Shown one piece after another: positions 35,385 through 46,004 of a stretch of 64,000 nucleotides of DNA. The DNA lies in assembly GCA_027257055.1 (NCBI GenBank), contig JAPVLO010000044.1, positions 1,550,001 through 1,614,000 on the forward strand. Direction: 5' to 3'. A model generated the notes under the pieces. That model ran no database searches, was not told the origin of the DNA, and worked only from the letters and a program-made list of their open reading frames with translations. The number at the start of each line of letters is the position of its first letter. Position 1 is the first letter of the stretch. The translations under genes and the position numbers were made by a program. This DNA comes from Cephalopachus bancanus (taxonomy: Eukaryota > Chordata > Mammalia > Primates > Tarsiidae).

Positions 35385-35429
<45 letters not shown>
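35385..35429. repeat. (CA)n microsatellite
   Basis: About 22 CA units, almost pure; likely polymorphic in length. Confidence 0.97.
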
Positions 35430-35431
<2 letters not shown>

Positions 35432-35879
35432 TCAACTTTAAGTAGAAACCCATTCTAAAACCAACTATACAGAAGCAATTATTTGATTCACGACTGTTTC
35501 AGGTCATTTGCTGCTTTGCTGCAATATCTGCTGTCTTTGGTACAGGAAATAGAGAAATTGACATGCAGTGTTAGCTGTCAATCAAGGTTACTATACCATT
35601 TTCCATATCACTTGGGGTCCATGAGCTGTATTTCATCTTCTTTCAAAGTTTCCCTTTCTTACTAGAAAGGGAGTTATTGGAACAATCAATGAGAGCAGGT
35701 ACAACCCCCCTGAGCTCCTAGGGGCTGGGAAACCTTCGTTCCCACCACTCACCCTCCCCTGCCACAGCTGTGGGGGTCTGGTCCTCTCTACTTTATAGAG
35801 AAGGGGAATTCCAAGGAGAACCTCGGGCTGGCCTATTTTTAATTGTTGACCTCCAAGGCCTTCTGTTTGCATCTGTTTA

Positions 35880-36210
35880 TTAAATTGCAAGCTCAGCTGT
35901 GAAATGCCCTTTATGGTGTTGTTTTATTGGTGGACCATTCAGGGACCCAGTGCCACACAAACAGGATAAATATTTTTCTTTGCAGCACACACCCCACGTT
36001 GGGGGCCACGGAACAAGGGAAGCGAGGACCGTTTGTTTACGAGCCCGATTCATTCATTACTTGGCGAGGAGCTGTGAAATGTAAACCTCACATTCCGAAG
36101 GACAATCGCAGCGCCAGCTTGAGCTCATTTGGAGGTGTGATGTTCCACTCAAAAGGAGGCTGTTAATTTTATTGACCAAATTTGGAAAGTGGGAGCTCCA
36201 AAATTAAATA
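35880..36210. promoter_or_regulatory. Candidate conserved non-coding element 1
   Basis: Unique, CpG-bearing sequence in an AT-rich neighbourhood. It contains a forkhead-type 'GTTTGTTTACG', the CpG-containing 'GAAGCGAGGACCG' region (centre near 36020) and 'TTAATTTTATTGACC', and carries no repeat signature. CpGs scattered in non-island, non-repeat DNA usually decay, so their persistence suggests constraint. Enhancer function is inference. Confidence 0.45.
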
Positions 36211-36419
36211 GAGCCTTTGGAAAAGAAATGAACATTTAGGTTTCTCAAAGACCTGGAGAGTAGTCACATGTTTTTGTTTTTTTGTTTCTTTTTCCTGCAG
36301 GAAACTTCAAATGCCAGTGCTGCTTAGGAAGCATGAAGTATAATTGCTGTCTGCCTTATCTTCTAGTTTAAAAAGATTTGATTTTTCTATGATAGGTTCA
36401 TTCATATGAATCATGGCAA

Positions 36420-36640
36420 ACTTTATAGCGCATTTAGCTCCCTGCTTTAAATGTATCATCCCCTGTAATTCACACAGTTACCCTCCAAAGTTCACATTAT
36501 TATTGTCTTCACATTATAGACTAGAAACTGAAGTTCAAAGCAGAGAAGTATTTTGCCTGAAGACCCTCAGATAGAGCAGATGGAACCAAGGCTCAAAACT
36601 GACACCAGAACCAGGTTCCTTAACCACTCTGCTCTCCTGC
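36420..36640 (-). repeat. MIR SINE, minus
   Basis: 'GTAATTCACACAGTTACCC', 'CACATTATAGACTAGAAACTG', here shortened, and 'CCAGGTTCCTTAACCACTC' mark a reversed MIR. Confidence 0.65.
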
Positions 36641-37399
36641 CACTCTCTCTGCTGTCTTTGTATAACTAAAAAGTTGACTTTCCTGGTGCTTTAGAGAGAA
36701 TTGAAGTTTCCAGCAGTTACTAAGCAGCTACAGGCTTTAGATGCTCTCTGATTTGTCATGCACAATAAAAAAGGAGTCTGGCTTGCTGAAAAAGTTCAAA
36801 AGCCACACACCATCCTCACCATGAGGATAGCCCCACTGCCCATGTCCCACATTCAGGCACAGAGTTCTCAAAGAAGAAATATCTTTACTTCCAAAATCAT
36901 CTTTGGGGGTCCCAGGCCCCGTTTCACTCTCTTTATGCCTAGCCGGAAAGGGTAAAATCAAGCCAAATGCAGCAGATTCACGCACTCACTCTGAGATGCC
37001 ACAGCACATTTGGGACTTCATGGGGGTGTTTACCCAACGCTAACCTTGAACTGGGCCACAGAATGAGTGGGCCCATGTCAATATTTGGACTTTGAGAAGG
37101 CCCAGTTTATAACTGTTCAGACTTGTCTTTGAATTGGGCTTTGAAACACACATTTGCCATGTTCCTCCAAGGCCTCATTCTTTTCTTAGGGGAAAAGACT
37201 ATTTAGAGAGATTTTCTTTAGAAGGGTTGCTGGGGGCAATGGAGAAAAAGGAGGACAAGTTCAGAATATCACATTGTGATATGGAAAAAAAATGTAAACC
37301 ATGTTACAAAAGCTCTGTCATCAAGAAATGTTATTGTTGGTTGAATGGTAGGAACCATCTGGATCTCTCTTAATGACTGGGGGCCCCTCTGTGCATGGT

Positions 37400-37650
37400 A
37401 CAGATGCTTCTTTTGTTATTGGTGCGATCTTGTAAATAGTTAAAATATTTACCAAGGCACCTCAGAGCCGGAGCTATCCCATTTTATTATTTATACCTTT
37501 TCAGAGGGACAAAAATGGAGGTGTCCACTAAACGTGATGGATTAGGCTTATAAACAGCCATTATGGCCGTCAAACCTCACATGTCAGCTCCCCCTTTGTG
37601 TCTGCGCATTTCTAAGCTAACCAGTGATCCATGCATAAGATAGAAGGTTA
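37400..37650. promoter_or_regulatory. Candidate conserved non-coding element 2
   Basis: Repeat-free segment with a dense mix of motif-like cores: 'CCATTTTATTATTTATACC', 'ACTAAACGTGATGG', and 'GCCATTATGGCCG', a YY1-like core in a near-palindrome. It adjoins the compound TG/AG microsatellite. Looks like an enhancer-type conserved element; inference from composition only. Confidence 0.4.
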
Positions 37651-37763
37651 AGAATGCGCAGAGAAAAGGAGTGTTGACTCCAAGCAAGATGTATCTTCTG
37701 CTGATTAGAAATACAGCTGTAGAAAGTGAGGGGGACGCTGAGCAAGAGGCGAGAAAAAAGGAC

Positions 37764-37800
37764 TTGTGTGTATGTGTGTGTGTGTGTCTGTGTGTGTGTA

Positions 37801-37864
<64 letters not shown>
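37764..37864. repeat. Compound (TG)n(AG)n microsatellite
   Basis: About 59 bp of near-pure TG (37764-37822) pass directly into about 42 bp of pure AG (to 37864). Alternating TG can adopt Z-form, and AG mirror repeats can form triplex; both are known DNA properties, not shown here. Repeats in the encoded frames are artefacts. Confidence 0.98.
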
Positions 37865-37869
<5 letters not shown>

Positions 37870-37909
37870 CAGCTAGAAGGGAGAGAGAACTGGAGAGGTG
37901 TAGAAGTCA

Positions 37910-38430
37910 CTGCAACCTGACACGCTGCATTTCGGTTCTCACAATCTGAGGCTGCAAACCTGCAAGGTCTCTACCTGCCAGCATCCTCAGCTGTTTCCTT
38001 AACTGATTGCAGCTGGCTTTTGTTTTCCCAAGATAAAAATCAGGAAATGCAAAAATTAAATAGGATTTGAGAAGAAAAACTTTGGGCCCTGGGTAAGAGG
38101 GAAAAGGACGAGCCAGCAGGTACCAAGACTTGTTGACAGAAGGAGATCCCATCTTGTGATAATTAAGGAAAAAATCTTAAAATGAGGTTAGGGGGCAACA
38201 CGTGTCCCTCTGTCACTGGTGATCCCCTGCAATACCTAGAAGCTGAACTGGAGTACTTATTCCCAAAAGTTAGAACGAACAATCTTAGATTGAAGGAAAA
38301 GGGAGATATTTTTAAGTCAAACTACTTTATAATTTTTAATAGGATGGATTTAAATCCAATTAATAAAGGGAAACAAAGTAACTTTTCTTGCAGGTTAAGG
38401 AGCAAATGTAAATTATATTATCACTGGCTA
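37910..38430. promoter_or_regulatory. Candidate regulatory segment downstream of the compound microsatellite
   Basis: Unique sequence with 'ATTTCGGTTCTCACAATC', a GATA core in 'AAGATAAAAATC', an E-box in 'CACGTGTCCC' near 38200 and TAAT cores around 38330-38370. No repeat recognised. Evidence is composition only. Confidence 0.25.
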
Positions 38431-38739
38431 TGATTGCTGCACTGGAAAATGTTTCTGTCCAAAAGTGGCTTCCATTGTATTCGTACCTTTATTCCCAGCT
38501 ATTTTAATCTCCCAGAGTTTGTCACTGATTTCCTTCCATGCTGCAAACTTGCACCTGCAACTTAGTCCCATTCTCTCTCAAAGAGAAATTATGGAACTAA
38601 TAGGCAAAGGAGCTCATACTTGTGTTAGAAAACATCAGGCCCTAAGTGGCTGAAATATCATCTACAACTCTAAATGTAGATTGGAATTTTAATTTTGGTA
38701 AAATATTTCCTAGCCGTCTCCTCTAGAGATCTAAATAAG

Positions 38740-39110
38740 AAATTATGACCTCATTTATTTATTTATTTACATAGTTACTTATCCATTGTGGGACTTGGAT
38801 GAAGATTTACTGATGCAACCGATAGAAAATTATATTTCTCTGCAGTTTTACCAACCAAGGAGAAAAGAACATTTGGAAAACACAAAGACCCAAACAAACT
38901 TCCTCTTCCGATTAGTGACTGTTCCATCCTAAAAGTCCCTCCTTGGGTTTCTAGCCTGGAGAAACAGTCCCCTCTGCACTCTCCCCCCTTAGGCTGTGTC
39001 TGTTACATTAGTATGCTGGTGCATCAACTAATTTGCCTCTATAAATACTGGGATCTGAATCACGCCACTGTTGTGGCCAGAGACTAAATTTCTCTCATCA
39101 CCCTCTTTGA
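38740..39110. promoter_or_regulatory. Candidate conserved non-coding element 3
   Basis: Unique AT-rich to mixed sequence with (ATTT)n at 38753-38769, 'TGATGCAACCGATAG', and 'GCCTCTATAAATACTGGG', 'AATCACGCCACTG' at the right end. No match to interspersed repeats. Candidate enhancer by location in the repeat-poor island. Confidence 0.33.
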
Positions 39111-39129
39111 AGGAAACAAATAAAGAGAA

Positions 39130-39192
39130 ACACACACACACACACACACACAACACACACACACACACACACACAAACACATACACACACAC
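39130..39192. repeat. (CA)n microsatellite, interrupted
   Basis: CA array with single AA interruptions. A shorter related CA tract lies at 39720-39742. Confidence 0.96.
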
Positions 39193-40033
39193 TTTTTCTA
39201 AATAGCTTTCTTACTCTGGCTATACTCACTGACATTACAAGCCCAGTAGATGACGATTTGGCTCATTAGGAAGCATCATCTATAAAATGGACACTCTCAA
39301 TAAATCTCCTATAAGACTGTAATTTTACTTTTTTTCCCCACAATTATAAGTAATAATAATAATTCTTATTAGCCGACTCTCACATAACAGACACAAAAGC
39401 CTAACTAGGCTCACTTGATGGTTCCCTTGGCAAATTCTAAAAGGCAACCACACTAGTATGCCCTGTATTTGATCCCTCCTCCACTTAATCGCTCCCATTC
39501 ATGAATGAATTAGAATTTTCAGTCACTCAGACTAAGTTAACTAAGCAAAAAGAACTTGAAAAGTTTCCATGAATTGTACCAAACATTTTAACCATTTGGC
39601 TAAACATTGTCTATGTTTATACAAAAATGAAAGGCATATATGTTATAAATCATATAGTTCATAGGACCCTCAGATGTATAGAAGCCTCTAATTGAATCAT
39701 TCTTACAGCCCTTGCTTTACACACACACATACTCACACACACTAATGACTACATTGCCAACAGCAACGGACCAGAGCTAACACCCACAAAGCCCCCAGAG
39801 GGCATATTCTTCTGTCCTCTTTGACAGCATAGATTGCTACTTTGAGAATGGCTCTCACTATCTTTACAAGAAAAGGGGGAGACTTGAGTTCCCACTGAAC
39901 CCCTTCTCTTTCATCTGCTCTGAACTTTTCAAGTATTCCAGAGAACAGCCAGTTTCAGAAGCCCAGCTGGTCTCTGTCCACCTCAGGGTTGCGGAGCAGC
40001 TGACCAAATCACCAATGAAGAATATCCCCAGAT
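39193..40033. other. Non-coding stretch, nothing recognised
   Basis: Apart from the short CA tract at 39720-39742, no gene or repeat is seen. Confidence 0.4.
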
Positions 40034-40169
40034 AGGGTTGTTGGATTTAGCAAACAAAAATACAAGACACCCAGTTAAACTTAAGTTTCAGGTAATCAAC
40101 TATTTTTTTAAATCATAAGCATGATCCCATATAATATTTTGGGCATACTTATACTTATCTGGCATCCCT
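40034..40169. mobile_element. Short DNA transposon (MITE-like) with terminal inverted repeats
   Basis: Ends AGGGTTGTTGGAT (40034-40046) and, reversed, AGGGATGCCAGAT (40157-40169) form imperfect 13-bp inverted repeats, with TA at both borders. The inside ('CAAGACACCCAGTTAAACTT') matches a palindromic mammalian repeat I remember but cannot name with certainty. Confidence 0.6.
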
Positions 40170-40399
40170 ACCCCAAGAAACTCTGAGCCTAGTGACTCCA
40201 GGAGAGTGACAGATCCTGGCTTCTTAATTTTTTACTTTGTGACTTTCAACAATAAAGGGAGTGCTGAGTGATATCATAGATGTCCAGGTTTCTCAGGCAG
40301 TCAAACTCTCTGAGGGAGGTGTCTCAGTGTGAGGCAGGAAGGAAGATGAAGACAATAAGAGGCTGCCAACAGCAATGGACCAGAGCTAACACCTAGTCT

Positions 40400-40540
40400 A
40401 AAACATCTCTCTTCCTCACAGCAGTCCAGTGAGGTGGAACTTTTATTTTCCCCATTTTACAGATAAGGAAGTTGAGGCACAGTTTCCAGAGCCATACAAC
40501 CACAGAATGAAGATTTTTACTCAGACAGTCTGGCTCCAGC
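40400..40540 (-). repeat. MIR SINE, minus
   Basis: 'CCCATTTTACAGATAAGGAA', 'GTTGAGGCACAGTTTCC', 'CAGACAGTCTGGCTCCAG' follow the reverse MIR closely. Confidence 0.85.
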
Positions 40541-41379
40541 TCATACACTTAAAATAAAAATGATAACAAACAGAACATAAACAATTTCATTTTCAAAGGG
40601 ATCTAAACTCCACACATATGCTAAAATTAAAATGGCTGTTTCCTTATTTCTCCATCCCACCCTTGCCTCTACCCCTGTGATGTTAGTGCCCAGACCATGC
40701 TTGATCAGCCCCGTGAGGAATCCAGTGCTGGTAAGCGTGGTGGCGAGGAATATGTGTGAGTCTGAGAGCAGAATGGAACAATGGAGGGTCACTGTGATGC
40801 CCCCACCGGAGTCCCAACTCCTCCCCCACCTCACTTCTCCCAACCTACAGGGGCAGAGAGCAATGAAAACTATTGAGACTGCAGGCCCAAATGAGGAACT
40901 CTGGAAAAAAAAAAAAAAACTTTTTCTAATTTAAAGACCACCCAGGTGTGTGCTGGTCTGTCCCCATTTTAGGGTCTTTGCCTCTTGCTTTTCAGCAAGA
41001 AAAGAAACAGATGTGATCCCCATTCATCCCTAATGGAGACAGAAGGGGAGGGAGGGCCTGGGCAGTTGGGGAAGCTAAGGGCTGTCTTTGGCCTGAAAAT
41101 TCTGTCTTAAAAGATGGACATTAACTTCCACAGGGTTTTAACCTGCTTGTGGCTGTCACCTGTCAGTTCAAAGTCCGGCACATGGTAGGCGATCAATACA
41201 GGTATGTTCAAAGGCATTAAATTAAATAACGCAATTAAAAGCCTTGGTGGTGCCCAGGGAGTAGGTTTAAGACTGGCCTGGCCTTAGGGTTTGGAGCCTG
41301 ACCAGATGAGCTTCACTTGGTTGGAGTTGCCAGTTGATGGGGGGGAGGGTGCTGGTGGTGCTGGCTTCCCTTTACTCCC

Positions 41380-41470
41380 TCCCTGGACTGGGTCAGCTAA
41401 GATTGTCCCGAACAATTATCCCCAAAGTGGGGGGCAAAGTCCTGTTGAACAAATCCTCAACTTTTGTCTC
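41380..41470. promoter_or_regulatory. Candidate regulatory patch
   Basis: 'AAGATTGTCCCGAACAATTA' contains a SOX-like inverted pair (ATTGT...ACAAT). Not in a repeat. Short, weak evidence. Confidence 0.22.
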
Positions 41471-41799
41471 CTCCGGGGCTGCAGACCGTGGTCCCTCTTA
41501 TTCAGCCCTCCCTCTCCCCCATCCTGTTCCTGGGACGCTCTGTGGTTATGAGTCAATGATCAGACAGGGAAAGGGCACGCTTACTATAGAGGAGGAGGCT
41601 TCAGCAGGGCTCTGGGCTTTGATGCTGGTTCCCTTACATCCTGAATGCATGAAAGGCTATGGGAGGGAGAGGAAGAAATATAAAAGCAGAAAGGAAGAAA
41701 ATGTTATTTTTTAAAAAGTTGAAGAAAGGGGAAAGAAGTGCCTGGTTTGAAATGTTGTTAAATGTCATTGACAAATATCTCTAGGAGACAAAAGCTAGT

Positions 41800-42080
41800 T
41801 AAAAACAGAGTGGAGATAAGCCATCTCCTTCAGTGACTCATCTTCCCGGGGAATAATGGTAGAGAGGCGGTGTTTAGGAGGAACTGATGTGCAAATAGCA
41901 GTGTCCATGAAGCTGGGGTTAATTACAGGAAGGACTTCCAGGGTAATTGCAAATACACAACACTGGGAGCAGAACCCTGCATCACAGTCTGGGAAGTCAG
42001 CTCTCTGCCATCTGAATAGGATCCCCAGACACTGTCCCGGAGGCAGAGGAGCTGAGTGGCTCCCCAAATGGGTTCTTCAG
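41800..42080. promoter_or_regulatory. Candidate conserved non-coding element 4
   Basis: Repeat-free, with homeodomain-type 'GGGTTAATTACAGG', 'GGTAATTGCAAATAC' (TAAT plus octamer-like half-site), AP-1-like 'AGTGACTCATC' and preserved CpGs ('CTTCCCGGGG', 'GAGGCGGTG'). Enhancer-like motif density; inference. Confidence 0.35.
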
Positions 42081-42089
42081 AGAAACCTC

Positions 42090-42128
42090 ATACTGGGCCT
42101 TGTCCCTTTGTGACTTGTCCCTTTGACT
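42090..42128. repeat. Short tandem duplication
   Basis: 'CTTGTCCCTTTG' occurs twice in tandem with a few bases between. Minor. Confidence 0.6.
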
Positions 42129-43234
42129 CAGCGCTCCCACCACCTCATTCCAAAGTGACTCCCTCTCAGTCCAGTTTCTGAAGACCCATCCATAAACGAA
42201 TCAGAAATAAATTGTTGTTTACCATACTGCTAGGAAATCAGCAACCTTGACCCAAGAACTGGCAAACAGCATCCCCAATCCATCGGCTAAATCAAGTCTG
42301 AAAGTAGAAAACACAGATTGCACAGATTGTTGTCTCTAAGTGTTTCTTGAGGGAGTAGGTTTCACCAGGATGTACTAACAGCTTCTTTGTCTCTGCATCA
42401 TTCCCCCTTGAAGAAACTAAAATATGCATTATGACCATATGGGCAAGTTCAACTTGTGATAATGAAGCCCAAAACCCATCCACATTCTGGGGAGGTTTGC
42501 AACTGGTAGAGGACACCTGAGTGAGAATAAGAGGGCTGGGAAGTACTCAGGGCAGTCCATTTTTAAAAAGAAAAAAAGAAAAAAACCATCTCCATTAAAA
42601 AGTATCCACTAGCCAGCTCCCTATGTAGGGTCTGTCTTATATAAACAGATAAAATTTCAGAGCATGCTGAAAGAGCTCAGCCTCCTCCACTCCTCTTCAG
42701 AAGGTTGAGGGTGGGGCCTTTCTCCAACTCTCCACAAGCATCTCTTGACGACTCTGCTAAGGCAGCTCTGTGGAGACTGGCATACAGCAGATACTGGGGA
42801 TTCTCGCTGGTAATGATAGTGAGAATTTATTGAGAAACTGACTAGGGTAGTAATATTGGTCACCAAACACCTGAATGAGACCTGTTTCCCATTTAGGAAA
42901 TGAGATAGTCGGGATCATGACTCAGTATGCCTCCAGTCCTCAAATCTGGTTCTCTGAAACCTGGGTGCTCCTCAAACAGGTTATCTAACCCTGAGGACAG
43001 GAGCCCTATTTCACAGTCCCTTTTCTCTTTTCTATCTCTATGAATAATGCCTTTGTCTTAGTAAGAACTTAATAAATAAATATTTTTAATGTATTTATGC
43101 ATTATTGGACAACCTTAGTGACTCTTCATCTATTTAAATGAAAAATTTGTGGGTGGGTATTTGAGGAGGTGGTACTATTTTTTCTTTCAATTCCATTGAA
43201 TTGCTTTCAAAGAACAAATAAGAACAAATAATTG

Positions 43235-43440
43235 TAATAGTTAACATTCACTGTGCCCAAATACAATACTTCTTATCTTATTTATGTCTCAAAACATTCT
43301 TGTTTGAAAGAAGCTGTTATAATCTTCATGCCACAGGCAAGAAAATGAAGATCAAATGAAGTGGTGAGCTATGTAGTGGTAACATTTGGGATCAGGCCTG
43401 GCTCCTTTTGATGCAGAGCTCTGTGTTGATCATTTTCCCT
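43235..43440 (-). repeat. MIR SINE, minus
   Basis: 'AATAGTTAACATTCACTG', 'CTTATTTATGTCTCAAAAC', 'CAAGAAAATGAAGATC' and 'GGATCAGGCCTGGCTCC' follow the reverse MIR order. Confidence 0.6.
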
Positions 43441-43444
43441 GACT

Positions 43445-43535
43445 GCATGGAGAGTCTTGCTGTGACACTGTCCCTGGCTTGCTGAGGGACCTTGGGTAAG
43501 TCATTGTTCTTATCTGGTCATAAGGGGCCCCTCTT
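43445..43535 (+). repeat. MIR core fragment
   Basis: 'GAGGGACCTTGGGTAAGTCA' is the MIR core; short. Confidence 0.5.
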
Positions 43536-43594
43536 GAACTAGGGGACATCCTTGCTTCCTTCCAGGCCTGGCATTTCAGGATTCTGTGTTCATC

Positions 43595-43860
43595 GCTGAG
43601 TTCTCAGATCAAACAGCCCCTTCTTAGGAAACCCTTCCCCTGCCTAGTAAGGCAGACCCCCCCCATTAGAGACTATACTTTTCACTTATGTATTTATACT
43701 TTTATTATGTGATTATTGGACTCGTGGTTCTCTTTCCCAGTCAACTGCAAAGTCCTTTGGAGTTCATGTCTGTCTTGTTCCTCACCATACCCCATTCCAA
43801 GTTGTGTATCCCCAGACTAGTGCCTGGTATGAAGTCAGTGCTCAAAAAACATGCCAAACC
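43595..43860 (+). mobile_element. L2 LINE 3' remnant
   Basis: 'CTTAGGAAACCCTTCCCCTG', 'TATTATGTGATTATTGGAC', 'CTAGTGCCTGGTATGAAG', 'CAGTGCTCAAAAAAC' follow the L2 3' UTR. Confidence 0.65.
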
Positions 43861-43976
43861 TTTGTAGATGCACCCAAAGACCGAAATGTGTAGATTTGGG
43901 AGAGTCACTTTCCACGCCATGAAGAGATTTTTTAACCCTAGCCAGTGTGAGCAGCAATCTAAGAAACCCTGGACCC

Positions 43977-44543
43977 TTAGAAGAGGATTTGGACAGTTAA
44001 AAACAAGGCAAACTCAAAACATCTTGGATATCTCTTGCCTATGTAAGGAATGAGTAATATATCTGTCCAGTGGGAAGCGAATGATCCTGTGGCTTTTCCC
44101 CAAGTGCGGGAGAGTGACTGGAACTGTTGCTCAGCTTGTCCTTTCTCACTCAAGCTTAGATGCAGGTGGGACTCGGAAGTGTCTGGGATCAAAATACTGC
44201 AGGCTTTGGTAATTGAGCAACTCAGTCCTGTCTGGTGAGGAGGGGTATGCCATTTGGGATGCACACCAGCCCCCAGAAACCGATCGCAGCAACCAAGCAT
44301 GCCCTGAGGAGGGGGGTGCCTTTCTGGTTGTACACAAGAGCCAATAATAAAAACACAAAGAAGAGGCCTCACTCCCAGCTGGTTGTGCACGCCCCATTCA
44401 GTTGGCTGGGATGGCCGTCTCCCTTTCAAGTGGGCTTTCTCTTCCCCCTCCGCCTCCTCCTCCTCTCTTGGTCCTTTAGTCACATACCAGACACGTCTCA
44501 CAGAGCAGACCCGAAACTCCAGGTGGCAGAATCCCAGTTTCAT
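43977..44543 (-). other. Unexplained 188-codon open reading frame
   Basis: Longest open frame in the window that I cannot assign to a repeat. The product would have an acidic/basic patch near residues 25-40, Cys and Pro clusters, and an internal similarity ('CVQPERHPPPQGM' near residue 73 and 'GVHPKWHTPPHQTG' near 94) that reflects a DNA duplication at 44225-44345. No known domain, no splice context and no conserved start are evident, and plus-strand frames overlap. Most likely chance; listed because of its length. Confidence 0.15.
44225..44345. repeat. Imperfect tandem duplication (about 64-bp period)
   Basis: 'GAGGAGGGGTATGCC' at about 44237 and 'GAGGAGGGGGGTGCC' at about 44307 start two similar segments that continue with GTACACAAGAGCC-type text (second copy) and GCACACCAGCC (first). 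Confidence 0.5.
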
Positions 44544-46004
44544 ATAAATTAGGCTGGGTAATGCTGTTCAGACACATTTTTTTGTCTAAATCATGCAAAA
44601 AAATAGAACTTTCTCAGGGGCATAAATCTGGTCCAAATCTAAACCTGAATGTGCAATTGACTGGTATAGTTTCTAGTACAAACATGGAATTATCTGGAAG
44701 TCTTCTGCTTCCCAAGAGCACGGCCCATTTTTTATTCAATCTGAAAGAAATGATTTATTTGCCATCTTGAAAAAAAGGGCAAAAGTCGGAGCATGGCAAA
44801 GGGACCAGATGCAAGCCCTGATTCAACAGAAAAATGCATCTTGCCCAAGCAGACATGTCCATCACCCAGTACCACGTAAAGTGATTAACCCAAATGCGAA
44901 TCCCATGGCTATGTACCAACGGCAACTCAGAAATGTGGGCATTTAGCCTCTGTAAGGTAGATATCTGCTCCATTTTCCAAAGGGGGGTGAAAGCTGAAGG
45001 CATTGAAAAAGAAAAAGAAACAAAAACCAGTTTCACAACAAAGTCAACAAAGAATCTAACGCCCTCTCAATATAGCCCATTGTGTATTATAAGAGCATAG
45101 CTTTGCTGAAATCATTGAAAGACAGTTTCTTCAGCACTTACTTTTTCCATTTATCCCAAATTCCCTTGCATTCAAAATCATCGAGTCAGTATGATGATCT
45201 TGATGTCTTGATTCTAGGGTGGAAAAATTGTCTTAGTTCTGATGAATTTTATATCGGGATTTGGGAATGTGAGAAGCCACATTGAAGGACAGTAACCATA
45301 AACCAGTACCTATTCCCATCATTCTGACAGAAAAAATAATAATATCCTCTCTCACATGTTGTTTAAATTCTCATGGCAGATTGCCATCAACCTAGTTTTA
45401 TTCACTACACAGTGACTTCAAAGAGTTCAGAACAACTGAAGGGTTACATTCCTCAAAAAAACATGTCAGCAGTAAGGAGGGGGATAAAATGTTTCCTTAG
45501 GTAGATAGAAAAGAAAATGACAACAGGTACCTAAACCCTCATGTTTGCCAAAAGGTTTGATTTACCAATAAGCTATTTTTTTTTTACTGTAGCATATTCC
45601 TAATTCTTATTCAAGGACAGTTGAAATTGGACATTTAGGTATAAAAAGAAGATACAAGGAGAAAAGAATTAGAGAGAAAAGTAAATTAAAACTAAAAAGG
45701 GGCAGAGTAGGTGAGAGGTATTAGAGGATTTGGAGGAGGTTGGGAATATTTTTTATGTCCTTACAGAGAATGAAGTTGAAAGATTGTCATCTTTACTCTG
45801 GTAAAATGCAGGAGAAAATTGACTTGGCTTATACAGCGTTGAGAAGGCATCCAACAGAGGATGAGATAGGGATGAGGATAAGAAGTGTCTGCTTAAATTA
45901 TTCCAACCTCTTACAAGGTGTCCCAGCACCCTTCTTGCCTCTTCCAGTAAATTCCCATGGAATGCTATGTTTTTAAAAAGCCCATTGCATCAACCATGCC
46001 ACCA
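44544..46004. other. Non-coding stretch, nothing recognised
   Basis: No gene or interspersed repeat with clear ends. Confidence 0.4.

Noticed and set aside
37617..37920. Frames with Thr-His, Ser-Leu, Cys-Val or Arg-Glu runs
   Set aside because: Produced by the TG/AG microsatellite, not a gene.
39130..39192. Spaced CA arrays as a CRISPR-like repeat
   Set aside because: Simple microsatellites without spacers; the organism is a mammal.
41334..41714. 126-codon plus-strand frame
   Set aside because: Overlaps another open frame, low-complexity Gly/Val/Leu start, no recognisable domain.
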